Counted from the first letter of the stretch, positions 36,301 through 38,275 are shown. The stretch: DNA of 64,000 nucleotides from Notospermus geniculatus (GCA_002633025.1 NMRB01000119.1:354553-418552), one strand, 5' to 3'. Notes: generated by a model from the letters alone, not told the origin. Translations and numbers: made by a program.

Positions 36301-37743
36301 TCCATCAAGAGTACGATATGTAGCCTACATGGGGAACTACTGCATAAAACCAAGTGATAGTTTTAGGGGGCATAGGGTTGTACCCCACAGTTTTTGGTAT
36401 GCTCTCTCTCGTACGTTTTCATTTTTGATCAATCTTACCTTCGTAACATTGGTCAACTTGATTATGAACTTTTCCAACAGTTCTGGAACCGAATCACCTG
36501 TGACATGAATGGTGATGACATCTGACTTCTGCTTGTCCTTGAACTTGATGACCCCACTCTGGTTCCCAAGGTCATTGTTTTCATCGTTGATGACTTCCCA
36601 ACTCACATCTGATGGACCGATCGTCCCTCCTTCTCTCAAAACCTAAAGTATAATAGATGCAAATTGTTTTCTCATCCATTACTTCACTGGTTGAGTAGGT
36701 AACCTTTGGGCAGACATAAACTAAAGGACATTTTAACTCTTTCAGCCCTACGGACGGATATATCCGTTTTCCAAAACCATTCTCAAATCCTATGAACAAG
36801 TATATCCGTCCACCCCAAACCCAAATTTCTACAATATAAGATTGGCAAAGTAGTTTTTTTTTAAATCCTGAAATATTTTTTTCCCTCAAAAAAATCGCCA
36901 AGGGTCTAGGAGTCGCGGCGGAAAAATTGCCTAGGTCTGAAAGAGTTAAACAGCGAGTTCAAAATTCTGGCCTAGCTGCCAATCCTCTTAAACAGACCCG
37001 GAAGACTTGTCTTTTTGCCTGTTTATGTTGCAGTTGCTCTTTCAAACTCAAACAAATACCTGAAATTTGTGTCAAATTGTCATACCAACTGGTATTACTA
37101 CTTTGTTAGTGTCAAACCAGTGTAATGAAACTTGATATCAAGATCAGAAGACAGGATCTCATCAGTTGCACCATTTAATAGAATAAAGACAACTCAACAT
37201 TCATCAAATTCATTTGAAAATCATTCTACCATTTGCCATTAAAGGCATTAGTCACAAATTTCAATTAATGTTGACGCTATTTGACACAGCATCACTTTTT
37301 CCATTTTCAATTACTCCCCACAATACAGTGCATCAATGAATGAAGTTCCTGTAGCTCACGCAGGCCACTGCTGCTGATTTCGCAAAAATTTTCCATGAAA
37401 TTTACAAAGAGGAAAATTGAAATGTACAGGCATAGGAACTTCCTTGTGCTTGAGTCAACCTCTAACTTACCGTGAGAGAAACTTTTGTTCGGGCGGTGCC
37501 TTCTGGCTCTGTTGTCAGCTTGATAAAAGATTCATTGGCAAACCGGAAGATACCGTAAGCATCATCTGAATGGGATATGATAACACGCACAACAGCTCCC
37601 AAACCCAGACTAGCGCCACCTGTTGGATTGAGTAGTTTGACTTCGAAGTATTTGTCATCCTCGGCCTTTGGATCATCATAGATGGTGATGTTAATGTAGG
37701 CATGGTTGGCACCAGGGCCGAAGGTCAGACTGTTTCCGCCACT
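149..37743 (-). CDS. ADGRV1: ADGRV1 (VLGR1/GPR98) adhesion GPCR, central part, 54 exons (gene span; exons listed separately)
   Basis: Central ectodomain of the very large adhesion GPCR. In vertebrates this protein forms ankle links of hair-cell stereocilia and periciliary links in photoreceptors, through Calx-beta repeats that bind calcium. Seen here: 54 minus-strand exons with consensus GT/AG ends whose phases all match, giving 3,728 uninterrupted codons. They encode about 11 Calx-beta repeats (typical motifs DDxxPExDE and ANDDPYGxF), then about six EAR/EPTP repeats (motif YRWQG), then about 15 more Calx-beta repeats. A PAN/apple-like Cys insert lies among the first group. Domain order and local sequence match human ADGRV1 from roughly residue 1,800 to just before the GAIN/GPS region (from memory of the human protein). 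Missing: N-terminal Calx-beta repeats and the LNS domain (should be at higher coordinates, not found), and GAIN, GPS and 7TM (should be left of position 149). Exon edges were read by eye, accurate to 1-2 bases. The family call is firm; completeness of the exon set is less certain. Confidence 0.95.
501..775. mobile_element. Tc1/mariner-type MITE, family A copy 1
   Basis: Starts CAGTATGTTGCACAATTGAC and ends with its inverted copy, flanked by TA on both sides. The whole 275 bp is a long imperfect foldback with CpG-rich arms (repeated ACGTCA/TGACGT). No coding capacity. Intron 53/54 of ADGRV1. Confidence 0.85.
807..955 (-). CDS. ADGRV1: ADGRV1 exon 53 of window
   Basis: RERSFYIILTNTTGGGSTIN and VNASDYPDGLIQFAEKS. 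Ends in phase 2. A Tc1/mariner-type MITE lies in the next intron. Confidence 0.92.
1166..1453 (-). CDS. ADGRV1: ADGRV1 exon 52 of window
   Basis: GSAEVGLKLSRTASFYDVTV, EWVAKL and GSTVCKKGKTECTITIKVKK. The paired Cys matches human GTTTCTMGQTKCFISIELKP. Ninety-six codons, phase 0/0. Confidence 0.95.
1595..1655. repeat. Short palindrome
   Basis: GTGTCCCTCGAACAATAG ... CTATTGTTCGCGGGACAC, a 57-bp hairpin in the exon 51/52 intron. Confidence 0.75.
1702..1845 (-). CDS. ADGRV1: ADGRV1 exon 51 of window
   Basis: SISLQIRSDSEVESDETLVV, YLANPTGGAAI; human has DDEPEGQEFFYVFLTNPQGG. Forty-eight codons, phase 0/0. Confidence 0.93.
2006..2289 (-). CDS. ADGRV1: ADGRV1 exon 50 of window
   Basis: KVIISKNNYPHGLLYLTPPA linker, LSVMRTGGLHGDIMVTVRTM and HSDFVPLSTVVLFE; human has LIRRTGGFTGNVSITVKTFG. 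Ends in phase 0. Confidence 0.94.
2390..2592. mobile_element. Foldback family G, copy 2
   Basis: TGTGACCCTCCACCACAAAA at left, TTTTGTGGTGTAGGGACACA at right; more diverged. Between exons 49 and 50. Confidence 0.72.
2675..2762 (-). CDS. ADGRV1: ADGRV1 exon 49 of window
   Basis: ILPDNIPEVEEHFYVKITSV and VPLPTGSGN: second half of a Calx-beta repeat. Ends in phase 1. Confidence 0.92.
2944..3111 (-). CDS. ADGRV1: ADGRV1 exon 48 of window
   Basis: MELTIERVYGSEGSIQVQYE and TSGKDFTHISEGKQNFDDKQ; human has LHVQRLFGFHSDLIKVSYQT. Fifty-six codons, phase 0/0. The leading Met is internal, not a start. Confidence 0.93.
3344..3529 (-). CDS. ADGRV1: ADGRV1 exon 47 of window
   Basis: GTPELFAIHLPKAPTTRTDG, GAQLWTGHTL and MVQFASNSREVTVNENIGT; human has GGAQLRSGFIVA and FQFSTSSRNIIVSEDTQ. 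Sixty-two codons, phase 0/0. Confidence 0.95.
3595..3837. mobile_element. Foldback element
   Basis: ATATCACTCCAAAAGAGTGC / GCACTCTTTTGGAGTGATAG arms 240 bp apart with an inner ATTTCATGATGTC/GAAATGACGT palindrome. Between exons 46 and 47. Confidence 0.75.
3929..4110 (-). CDS. ADGRV1: ADGRV1 exon 46 of window
   Basis: QVTLTRIGTYGSLDIQWQAG, FPSNEIPTGFTQGNVLTSPS; human has MISRRGTYGALSVAWTTGYA. Ends in phase 0. Confidence 0.94.
4301..4414 (-). CDS. ADGRV1: ADGRV1 exon 45 of window
   Basis: KVAEEAANSQVGFAEPVAKI; human has VSEKAANSQVGFESTAFQL, a run of conserved residues that anchors this short exon. Phase 1/1. Confidence 0.93.
4634..4790 (-). CDS. ADGRV1: ADGRV1 exon 44 of window
   Basis: DDGEKSASKLVPVEKNIFMA and DSTFTITLTNVQFNGIGG; human has KVDVVPIKNQVFLSLGSNFT. 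A divergent repeat second half. Ends in phase 1. Confidence 0.92.
5059..5215 (-). CDS. ADGRV1: ADGRV1 exon 43 of window
   Basis: YNDDPHGIFAVFSPYQSVIV and VKVNVTRLSGSVGKVRVTFS; human has YANDDPHGVFALYSDRQSIL and INITRLAGTFGDVAV. Ends in phase 0. Confidence 0.95.
5465..5685 (-). CDS. ADGRV1: ADGRV1 exon 42 of window
   Basis: VHWRVIVPPGSNNDTIPMSG, QPDDEPELTEELTVELVKVD and GGAEIDT; human has LPDEVPEIEEDYVIQLVSVE and GGAELDL. Ends in phase 2. Confidence 0.95.
5876..6019 (-). CDS. ADGRV1: ADGRV1 exon 41 of window
   Basis: ILKHGDPNGIVRFADAAVQ linker and AFPLYRREGTYGDIK strand; human has IQEFGDPNGVVQFAPETL. Forty-eight codons, phase 0/0. Confidence 0.95.
6260..6535 (-). CDS. ADGRV1: ADGRV1 exon 40 of window
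   Basis: VHWRIMGFNN, TTGTLVWKNGELGQKMISLN and PEIQKIFWITIYDIVGEPS: divergent Calx-beta repeat with a longer loop, as in human at this position. Ninety-two codons, phase 0/0. Confidence 0.9.
6585..6730 (+). repeat. Interspersed repeat E, copy 1
   Basis: About 150 bp containing GAGGGGGCGCACTGTGCTAG, TGAATTTCAATGATTTGCTC and TTTACAGATTTGTTGGCAGA. Intron between exons 39 and 40. No function seen. Confidence 0.8.
6789..6964 (-). CDS. ADGRV1: ADGRV1 exon 39 of window
   Basis: GARLGSRTNAIITIEKSDYP, NGKFTFAGSRSLIIPNPP and ERSGGALGKQT; human has FLNQSKISIANPN and LERTGGLLGEIQ. Ends in phase 0. Confidence 0.94.
7032..7158. mobile_element. Foldback family F, copy 1
   Basis: GATCGCACAGAAAGTCTGAC and CGGACTTTCTGTGCAGTC arms around ACTACCGATAGG-type inner palindromes. 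Between exons 38 and 39. Confidence 0.75.
7231..7473 (-). CDS. ADGRV1: ADGRV1 exon 38 of window
   Basis: VKEDAGIARIPLIRTGGSYG, LGDDYILQNGQVEFGNGVM and NDDKREFGESFHVKLTEATG. Human has DDNESEFEEPIEILLTGATG. Ends in phase 1. Confidence 0.95.
7540..8170. repeat. 32-bp minisatellite filling an ADGRV1 intron
   Basis: About 19 copies of a unit with core CAACTCAACGATTGGGTTAT followed by CAAAGGACTCGT; period 32, occasional 31-35. It fills most of the 717-bp intron between exons 37 and 38. The core is itself partly palindromic (AACTCAAC ... ATTGGGTT). Long open frames through it exist only because 32 shifts frame without stops. Confidence 0.95.
8191..8336 (-). CDS. ADGRV1: ADGRV1 exon 37 of window
   Basis: EVNGLKMDMAPEIGPLSTKK and ITKNDNAEGTLEFNSSAI; human has QENGLQIDQPPEIGNISIVR and MKNDNAEGIIEFDP. 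Ends in phase 1 directly against the minisatellite-filled intron. Confidence 0.96.
8497..8729 (-). CDS. ADGRV1: ADGRV1 exon 36 of window
   Basis: GRVGQVKVFYTTAGGSAKEG, EDYTAKSGVLTFSNGE and RPEGPEEFDVNITKVELQS; human has YPEGPEEFSLTITKVELQGR. Ends in phase 2. Confidence 0.96.
8790..9070. mobile_element. Tc1/mariner-type MITE, family A copy 2
   Basis: Terminal CAGTACGTTGCACAATTGAC and inverted partner, TA flanks. Located in the ADGRV1 intron between exons 35 and 36. Confidence 0.85.
9236..9430 (-). CDS. ADGRV1: ADGRV1 exon 35 of window
   Basis: DDTVPEQKHLYTLEITSATG, GAIVSTKPGARK and VASDYPHGLFQFAAPQ. Sixty-five codons, phase 0/0. MITE copies lie on both sides of this exon. Confidence 0.94.
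9538..9815. mobile_element. Tc1/mariner-type MITE, family A copy 3
   Basis: Same termini and CpG-rich interior as the other copies, TA flanks; the right terminus has a few substitutions. Intron between exons 34 and 35, only about 470 bp from copy 2 across exon 35. Confidence 0.85.
9970..10353 (-). CDS. ADGRV1: ADGRV1 exon 34 of window
   Basis: Longest exon here (128 codons): KKDSILEGDEKFTISLVSAD, GIVRIAPKDRAIVIGEPSA, GVTRGVGKFGEVTITWQI. Human GIAPSSRHILIGEPSAKYNG is nearly collinear. Phase 0/0. Confidence 0.96.
10523..10709. mobile_element. Foldback element, CpG-rich ends
   Basis: GGCTCGTTTCCACTAGAGCG / CGCTCTAGTGGCAACGGGCC arms with inner GCGGTTTTCACAGG / CCTGTGAAAACCGC. Between exons 33 and 34. 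Confidence 0.8.
10869..11168 (-). CDS. ADGRV1: ADGRV1 exon 33 of window
   Basis: VAIRKNDSPSGMFGFVQPQL linker, FNVERLQGKEGLVHVTWRLS and EPLTGTLTFKN. Matches human IPQNDSPFGVFGFEEKTV. One hundred codons, phase 0/0. Confidence 0.95.
11222..11428. mobile_element. Foldback family G, copy 1
   Basis: Arms TGTGACCCTCCACAGCAAAA / TTTTGCTGTGGAGGGTCACA, nearly perfect. Relatives at 2390-2592 and 19262-19475; a half arm at 51937-51960. Between exons 32 and 33. Confidence 0.8.
11577..11807 (-). CDS. ADGRV1: ADGRV1 exon 32 of window
   Basis: LKLPVNRTKGTFGAVTISWR, NDYKPNGGYITFAEGQ and ILDDKITEGIE: most of a Calx-beta repeat. Seventy-seven codons, phase 0/0. Confidence 0.94.
11900..12076 (-). CDS. ADGRV1: ADGRV1 exon 31 of window
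   Basis: DNLPEQEESFLVNITSVRL, GPSIKKPGDVATISIGENDV. Human shows GQPSVRRPGMEIAEIMIEEN here. Fifty-nine codons, phase 0/0. Confidence 0.95.
12131..12478. mobile_element. Foldback repeat X carrying an internal palindrome
   Basis: Outer X-type sequence (AAGGACACCAAAGTTCAGTC) interrupted by a 150-bp palindrome whose arms begin GGGCCGTATGCACCAACGAA (12253-12312 and 12345-12403). A third copy of that arm follows at 12411-12448, a sign of a rearrangement. Intron between exons 30 and 31. Confidence 0.75.
12838..12967 (-). CDS. ADGRV1: ADGRV1 exon 30 of window
   Basis: KQATAGDDYIAKQQTVTMGP and NRTAVTVIIKH, like human ATENEDYVLQETIIIMKEN. Phase fits exon 29 directly, so the assembly gap between them need not hide a constitutive exon. 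Confidence 0.9.
13289..14043. other. Assembly gap (755 N)
   Basis: Run of N in the intron between ADGRV1 exons 29 and 30. The two exons join in phase without needing anything from the gap. A single N also occurs at 3181 beside a poly-C run. Confidence 0.99.
14205..14284. repeat. GAC-rich microsatellite at a repeat end
   Basis: (GACGAC)n with GGACGAC interruptions at 14222-14281, downstream of an interspersed-repeat-like stretch (TCAGATCAATAGCTTCAGCG). Confidence 0.8.
14526..14697 (-). CDS. ADGRV1: ADGRV1 exon 29 of window
   Basis: AHKTSTMIIMASDSPYGVVS linker, then ATVTLHIIREQGSKGTIQVS first strand of a Calx-beta repeat. It accepts a phase-1 donor from exon 28 or from the alternative first exon. 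Ends in phase 2. Confidence 0.92.
14855..15133. mobile_element. Tc1/mariner-type MITE, family A copy 4
   Basis: TA-flanked foldback with CAGTATGTTGCACAATTGAC ends. It lies between the candidate alternative first exon and exon 29. Confidence 0.85.
15253..15445 (-). CDS. Candidate alternative first exon of ADGRV1 (signal/anchor-bearing N-terminus)
   Basis: Sixty-four codons from an ATG in good context (A at -3, G at +4), with an in-frame TGA eight codons upstream and no acceptor AG between them. The encoded N-terminus has a basic stretch (RRSPRTK, residues 23-29), a hydrophobic segment (residues 30-46, IYLSYTIILLVLFGIFG) and an N-A-T glycosylation sequon at residue 52. The exon ends STG|GTAATT in phase 1, exactly the phase needed to join exon 29; the tail NATNADISTTPSTG also resembles Calx-beta linkers. 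Spliced this way, the product would carry 1,781 codons to the window edge and lack the EAR block. The segment could be a cleaved signal peptide or a type II anchor. No transcript evidence is available; chance is possible. Confidence 0.5.
16586..16775 (-). promoter_or_regulatory. Cluster of CRE-like and E-box palindromes upstream of the alternative first exon
   Basis: TGACGTCA occurs at 16586-16593, 16727-16734 and 16768-16775, with a variant (TGACGTCG) at 16618. CACGTG E-boxes lie at 16640-16645 and 16705-16710, and AAGATGGCG (a YY1-like motif) at 16746-16754. Such a density of CREB/ATF and bHLH-type palindromes in under 200 bp of otherwise AT-rich intron suggests a promoter or enhancer. It is 1.1-1.3 kb 5' of the candidate start on the same strand. 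Its function is inferred; it could be a repeat. Confidence 0.35.
17165..17412. repeat. Degenerate repeat of GGAATGAGAA units
   Basis: A G-run followed by five or more diverged repeats of about 55 bp containing GGAATGAGA and ATTTCTC. Within the exon 28/29 intron. Confidence 0.65.
18587..18734 (-). CDS. ADGRV1: ADGRV1 exon 28 of window
   Basis: VVFVPGAEVSTISLLIRDDA, LPEMDREFLIDLKKV and KGAKLG. Ends in phase 1. The next exon is 3.9 kb away, the longest intron inside the exon run, and that intron contains the candidate alternative first exon. Confidence 0.93.
18951..19118 (-). CDS. ADGRV1: ADGRV1 exon 27 of window
   Basis: SSVRLNIERLRGSHGRVEVA, WELSTKTG and DVTPTQGN; human has VTLNVERLKGTYGRITIAWE. 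Fifty-six codons, phase 0/0. Confidence 0.95.
19262..19475. mobile_element. Foldback family G, variant copy 3
   Basis: Arms GCAAAATGAGTCGGAATGCG / CGCATTCCGACTCATTTTGC, ending GTGCCGGGTCACATATAAG. Upstream of exon 26's donor. Confidence 0.75.
19493..19697 (-). CDS. ADGRV1: ADGRV1 exon 26 of window
   Basis: KDTRPEDTEAFTVRLMNPTN, GAEVGANDSVTINILPNDDA and FGIIQFAAV; human has GGAEIGINDSVTITILSNDD. Ends in phase 0. Confidence 0.95.
19797..19935. mobile_element. Foldback family D, half copy 3
   Basis: One arm only (AAGTGCCTGAGGAAGACCCC ... GAGACGACTTTATTTATACT). A further partial copy is at 62985-63055. Confidence 0.75.
20014..20245 (-). CDS. ADGRV1: ADGRV1 exon 25 of window (last EAR, return to Calx-beta)
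   Basis: NSAVYKWLLSTAQFLLVSED is the last EAR blade; LNMLSLVSSDSDFVPR leads back into Calx-beta, as in human ISSHSDFIPSSG. Ends in phase 2. Confidence 0.92.
20539..20807 (-). CDS. ADGRV1: ADGRV1 exon 24 of window (EAR repeats)
   Basis: SIVYRLEANTDRFAIHQRIP, GISHFIIGTEVYLVVANSHG and IVTYKWDRTTKTFRVHQ: two EAR blades with the expected spacing. Ends in phase 1. Confidence 0.93.
21021..21301 (-). CDS. ADGRV1: ADGRV1 exon 23 of window (EAR repeats)
   Basis: KAVTFIKGSTLYAVVLNYQN, GRYEWEDKSGRFSTV, ARDVTTFNIDKLQYLCVAN: one full and one partial EAR blade. Ends in phase 2. Confidence 0.92.
21510..21722. mobile_element. Foldback family D, copy 2
   Basis: Same arms (GAATTTCGCAAATTTTCGAC / GTCGAAAATTTGCGAAATTC). 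Followed by ATCATTTTGTGTGTCGTTTT as in copy 1. Intron between exons 22 and 23. Confidence 0.82.
21856..22002 (-). CDS. ADGRV1: ADGRV1 exon 22 of window (EAR repeat)
   Basis: SLETDGAISAISFTRGKKSY, LLIINEG and SRLYEVSKQGKVTV: one EAR blade. Forty-nine codons, phase 0/0. Confidence 0.9.
22099..22459 (-). CDS. ADGRV1: ADGRV1 exon 21 of window (Calx-beta start and EAR repeat 1)
   Basis: VIDVEENVGYVDLDLIRTRG opens a Calx-beta-like unit, then the chain changes to EAR/EPTP sequence (GVVYSVMLNGYL; MMYRWQGVYTQVQ). The human counterpart has SVTVYRWQGIFIPVE. EAR repeats form beta-propeller blades. Ends in phase 0. Confidence 0.93.
22698..22882 (-). CDS. ADGRV1: ADGRV1 exon 20 of window
   Basis: DVLSELDETFYYDLKMPTGG, AILGNITRKTV and linker IKKNDSPFGLLQIYP. 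Ends the first Calx-beta block before the EAR repeats. Ends in phase 2. Confidence 0.92.
23019..23263 (-). CDS. ADGRV1: ADGRV1 exon 19 of window
   Basis: VTIRPSDDAGGHITFDSDD, ELQIIRGPGVFGKISVPF and NDISPTQGFISIDDKQ, like human LTPSKGYIVLEEG. First two thirds of a repeat. Ends in phase 0. Confidence 0.93.
23391..23671 (-). CDS. ADGRV1: ADGRV1 exon 18 of window
   Basis: Whole Calx-beta repeat: LTVIRDQGAFGDVSVFFYTK, DIKFADGEREKTIDI, DDSDPEPAEQFEVIL and ASPKGGLELGKP. Human has FADGERYKNVNI and NPSPGLELGKN here. Ends in phase 1. Confidence 0.94.
23840..24117. mobile_element. Tc1/mariner-type MITE, family A copy 5
   Basis: TA-flanked; interior in the opposite orientation to copies 1-4. Its end is about 28 bp from the donor of exon 17. 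Confidence 0.85.
24146..24230 (-). CDS. ADGRV1: ADGRV1 exon 17 of window
   Basis: The shortest exon here (85 nt). AQVKIEANDGTRGVVHFSNE matches human AQVIIDANDGARGVIEWQQS almost residue by residue, a strong anchor for orthology. Ends in phase 2. Confidence 0.93.
24648..24768. mobile_element. Foldback family H, copy 1
   Basis: CGTATTCTAGAAGCTTCCTT / AAGGAGGCTTCTAAAATACG arms with CTAAGGTT inner repeats. Related to 57049-57176. Between exons 16 and 17. Confidence 0.72.
25791..26042 (-). CDS. ADGRV1: ADGRV1 exon 16 of window
   Basis: NIRVTYDIMKGNITEL, DADFVSKSGSITIKNG and DDTIPEVDEVFIVKLTG of a Calx-beta repeat, ending at a PHLG linker, phase 1. Confidence 0.93.
26078..26278. mobile_element. 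Foldback element with GGGGCTGTTCGTTTTCGTCA ends
   Basis: Arms GGGCTGTTCGTTTTCGTCA / TGACGAAAACGAACAGTCCC with inner GAATCTGAGTTGTGATCC pair. Immediately upstream of exon 16. Confidence 0.82.
26504..26783 (-). CDS. ADGRV1: ADGRV1 exon 15 of window
   Basis: GETKKIITLLVNKDTHPEIN completes a repeat. Linker IEGSNDPHGIISFAASS and VNLVVNRKFGAI follow, like human VEASDEPHGVLNFALSS and INREFGSLGA. Ends in phase 1. Confidence 0.93.
26836..27045. mobile_element. Foldback family D, copy 1
   Basis: Palindrome with GTCGTCTCCGAATTTCGCAA / TTGGCGAAATTCGGAGACGA arms and CACTTTCTAGTA loops around a short spacer. Intron between exons 14 and 15. Confidence 0.82.
27166..27491 (-). CDS. ADGRV1: ADGRV1 exon 14 of window
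   Basis: VTIAILDDKIPENDETIILA, SNPTGGAIIG, linker MANDDVGGKIGF and most of the following repeat (TVEWDVQG ... QGTVSFGQ). Ends in phase 0. A SINE sits directly upstream in the intron. Confidence 0.94.
27533..27838 (+). mobile_element. tRNA-derived SINE, CORE-like, copy 1
   Basis: tRNA-like head with box A TGGTGTAGTGA and box B GGTTCGAATCC, body TTTGGGCAAGTCTCTTTGCC ... GTATAAATGGGTACC, tail ending TTTAACTTTAA. The body resembles the core of CORE-SINEs such as MIR (from memory). Full length about 300 bp, in the intron just upstream of exon 14. Confidence 0.82.
27855..27980 (-). CDS. ADGRV1: ADGRV1 exon 13 of window
   Basis: GGSLGDTSITWSLNKTGS, then GDDFSASGATLNFKAGETRK: the first two thirds of a Calx-beta repeat. 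Phase 1/1. Confidence 0.92.
28088..28463 (-). CDS. ADGRV1: ADGRV1 exon 12 of window
   Basis: The second longest exon here: Calx-beta core (AGIDFGEVTGGEVVIQDGDK, ADTVPELDEKFKVTL), linker VTIATNDAAHGSFRI and next strand (LAVEVIVERQG). Its acceptor abuts a 38-bp minisatellite; reading open into those repeats is not coding. Ends in phase 1. Confidence 0.93.
28466..28768. repeat. 38-bp minisatellite beside exon 12
   Basis: About eight copies of CATGAAACAAGAAATACATG plus GATAAATGTAGTTGATGGG, starting within 10 bp of the exon 12 acceptor, so the branch point and pyrimidine tract are embedded in or next to the array. Confidence 0.93.
28853..28999 (-). CDS. ADGRV1: ADGRV1 exon 11 of window (PAN/apple-like Cys insert)
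   Basis: Forty-nine codons with four cysteines: KCSEVCLVSRACEGFEMV and GACYWYTKLDL. It aligns with the human insert (YTCATLCLKEQACSAFSFF and CFWMTSW), so the Cys-rich insertion predates vertebrates. PAN/apple identity is inferred from the Cys and aromatic pattern. Phase 0/0. Confidence 0.88.
29053..29341 (+). mobile_element. tRNA-derived SINE, CORE-like, copy 2
   Basis: Same head, core and AACTTTAACTTT tail as copy 1. Located just upstream of the PAN-like exon 11. Confidence 0.82.
29477..29651 (-). CDS. ADGRV1: ADGRV1 exon 10 of window (start of PAN-like insert)
   Basis: SGGTVGDLIVTYSTHEIAI strand, then a non-Calx stretch ending GANPELTLQ. In human ADGRV1 the same position (FYSTSDIDVVAL) opens the Cys-containing insert. 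Ends in phase 0. Confidence 0.87.
29706..30107. mobile_element. Foldback element of about 400 bp, family I copy 1
   Basis: AATAGTGAGGTTTCGCAAAT / ATTTGCGAAACCTCACTATT arms, inner GGTACCAACCATCTCCTGAAATACATTA-type pairs and AGTTATGGTG. Between exons 9 and 10. Confidence 0.82.
30216..30394 (-). CDS. ADGRV1: ADGRV1 exon 9 of window
   Basis: KIVLTLLSATNGGRIS tail of a repeat, linker LTILANDNPHGTVEF and the next first strand (HVKLVRR). Ends in phase 2. Confidence 0.9.
30672..30790 (-). CDS. ADGRV1: ADGRV1 exon 8 of window
   Basis: Second half of the repeat begun in exon 7: QVSGEIYFMSNQVSQKIVFD and VLPDDLPEGDE. Ends in phase 0. Confidence 0.87.
30823..31061. mobile_element. TTAA-flanked foldback (AGGAGTTAGACG type), copy 1
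   Basis: TTAA on both sides (30819-30822, 31062-31065); arms AGGAGTTAGACGCCGAAGTT / AACTTCGGCGTCTAACTCCT. The interior shares GGTGGCAGCACC segments with copy 2. Intron between exons 7 and 8. Confidence 0.8.
31569..31697 (-). CDS. ADGRV1: ADGRV1 exon 7 of window
   Basis: First half of a Calx-beta repeat: ISVEEPVAGKKTSVGIIVNR, then ENVVAVSWNASLN. Phase 1 at both ends. Confidence 0.88.
31803..31980 (+). repeat. Interspersed repeat E, copy 2
   Basis: Same sequence with GGACGGATCCAGGATTTCGG start and CCCCTTGGATC end; inverted GGATCC ends. Directly precedes the donor side of exon 6. Confidence 0.8.
31998..32256 (-). CDS. ADGRV1: ADGRV1 exon 6 of window
   Basis: Calx-beta core with GLDYTVSASVITL, DDNIPEVAETFTVKL and linker IAASDDPYGAF. 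Close to human IIIEASDDPYGLFGF. Ends in phase 1. Confidence 0.93.
32285..32442 (+). mobile_element. tRNA-derived SINE, 5'-truncated copy 3
   Basis: Only the distal half (GATTGTAGCGCTGAATGAGC through the TTTAACTTTAA tail), as expected from incomplete reverse transcription. Upstream of exon 6. Confidence 0.75.
32508..32680 (-). CDS. ADGRV1: ADGRV1 exon 5 of window
   Basis: Linker SNSPRLGTESET (human has PNSPRLGPKVET), then IIIKKNDNSSGVLVL and the first strand of a Calx-beta repeat (RKAGSFGE). Starts in phase 1, ends in phase 0. Confidence 0.92.
32952..33236 (-). CDS. ADGRV1: ADGRV1 exon 4 of window
   Basis: Nearly a whole Calx-beta repeat: LTINRLRGTIGKVAVYYATL, later IPEADESIFVKL. The human counterpart has the same long loop before the DFxxAxGF strand. 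Phase 1 at both ends. Confidence 0.92.
33600..33664. repeat. Near-perfect hairpin with 28-bp arms
   Basis: GTCAGCTGCCCTGCATTCAG... is followed after a 6-nt loop by its exact complement (arms 33602-33629 and 33636-33663 approximately). Almost no mismatches, so it is young or conserved. Confidence 0.85.
33808..33888 (-). pseudogene. tRNA-like sequence (Gln-CTG-like), degenerate
   Basis: On the minus strand: box A TGGCGCATCGG, D-arm GGTAGAGC, an anticodon arm with loop CTCTGAA (CTG anticodon position) and box B GGTTCGAGCC. The acceptor stem does not pair and the T-stem has wobble and mismatch, so it is not a functional tRNA; it may be a SINE head or tRNA fossil. T-rich tract follows. Confidence 0.55.
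34968..35091 (-). CDS. ADGRV1: ADGRV1 exon 3 of window
   Basis: Linker exon: YVKANDDPYGVFILPATMRP, then the start of a Calx-beta repeat. Ends in phase 1 (G|GTATGA). The equivalent human linker is SDDPYGIFIFSEKNRPVKV. Confidence 0.88.
35144..35384. mobile_element. Tc1/mariner-type MITE, family A copy 6 (deleted)
   Basis: Left terminus intact, right terminus truncated (the inner GGAGGTCAATTGT is missing), leaving 241 bp. TA flanks remain. Intron between exons 2 and 3. Confidence 0.8.
36439..36642 (-). CDS. ADGRV1: ADGRV1 exon 2 of window
   Basis: Sixty-eight codons, phase 0/0. Completes a Calx-beta repeat: LREGGTIGPSDVSWEV strand, then GDSVPELLEKFIIKL. Donor is AAG|GTAAGA. Confidence 0.9.
36737..36945. 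mobile_element. TTAA-flanked foldback MITE (CTCTTTCAGCCCTA type), copy 1
   Basis: TTAA at 36733-36736 and 36946-36949 flank inverted ends CTCTTTCAGCCCTA / TAGGTCTGAAAGAG. TTAA duplication is typical of piggyBac-type transposition. 209 bp, upstream of exon 2. Confidence 0.75.
37471..37743 (-). CDS. ADGRV1: ADGRV1 exon 1 of window
   Basis: Ninety-one codons, phase 0 at both ends. It starts in the middle of a Calx-beta repeat (IYDDPKAEDDKYFEVKL), runs through the NPTGGASLG linker and into the first strand of the next repeat. Because it begins mid-domain, at least one upstream exon must exist; none is visible to the right. Confidence 0.9.
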
Positions 37744-37857
37744 CTGGAGAAAGAGAAGGATAGAGTACCATGAATGCCTTTGAACAGGTAAGTATCACAC
37801 AGAACTGAGCTGAAATTATCCTTTGTGTCTTCTTTCTGGAAGGTTGAAGTGGAAACT

Positions 37858-38030
37858 CCCTTCGAAGACACCTATGCCAGCAGGACATTTCCCCTTTAAG
37901 GATACCAAATTGAGTCCCAAATCGATCATTTCTATTCATTTTATTGTGACCTCTTTCGTGAGGACATGCCTCAATTAAGGACAGCATCTGTCAGTTCCTA
38001 AGATGTCCTTGGTAGAGAGGTTCCACAGGG
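37858..38030. repeat. Foldback repeat X, degenerate copy
   Basis: Contains AAGGATACCAAATTGAGTCC and AGATGTCCTTGGTAGAGAGG, related to the X repeats. It lies just right of ADGRV1 exon 1 of the window and leaves no room for an adjacent upstream exon. Confidence 0.6.
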
Positions 38031-38275
38031 TTCCTGCAACTCTGTGTCAAAAAAATTGAAGACCTTTTGAAGACTTTTTATTGGAAAATTAATACCCAAC
38101 AGGTTAGGGAATGGGCTAGTCGCCGCGATCGTTAGATTACGGTAGCCTGCAAATAACCAAGGTTTAAAAATTCACAACACTCTGAAAATGAAATTTAAGA
38201 CTTTTTAAGACCTAAAGAGCAAAAGTGTGAAATTCCAGACCTTTTCAAGGCCTTGAAAATGCGTTTTCATATTTA

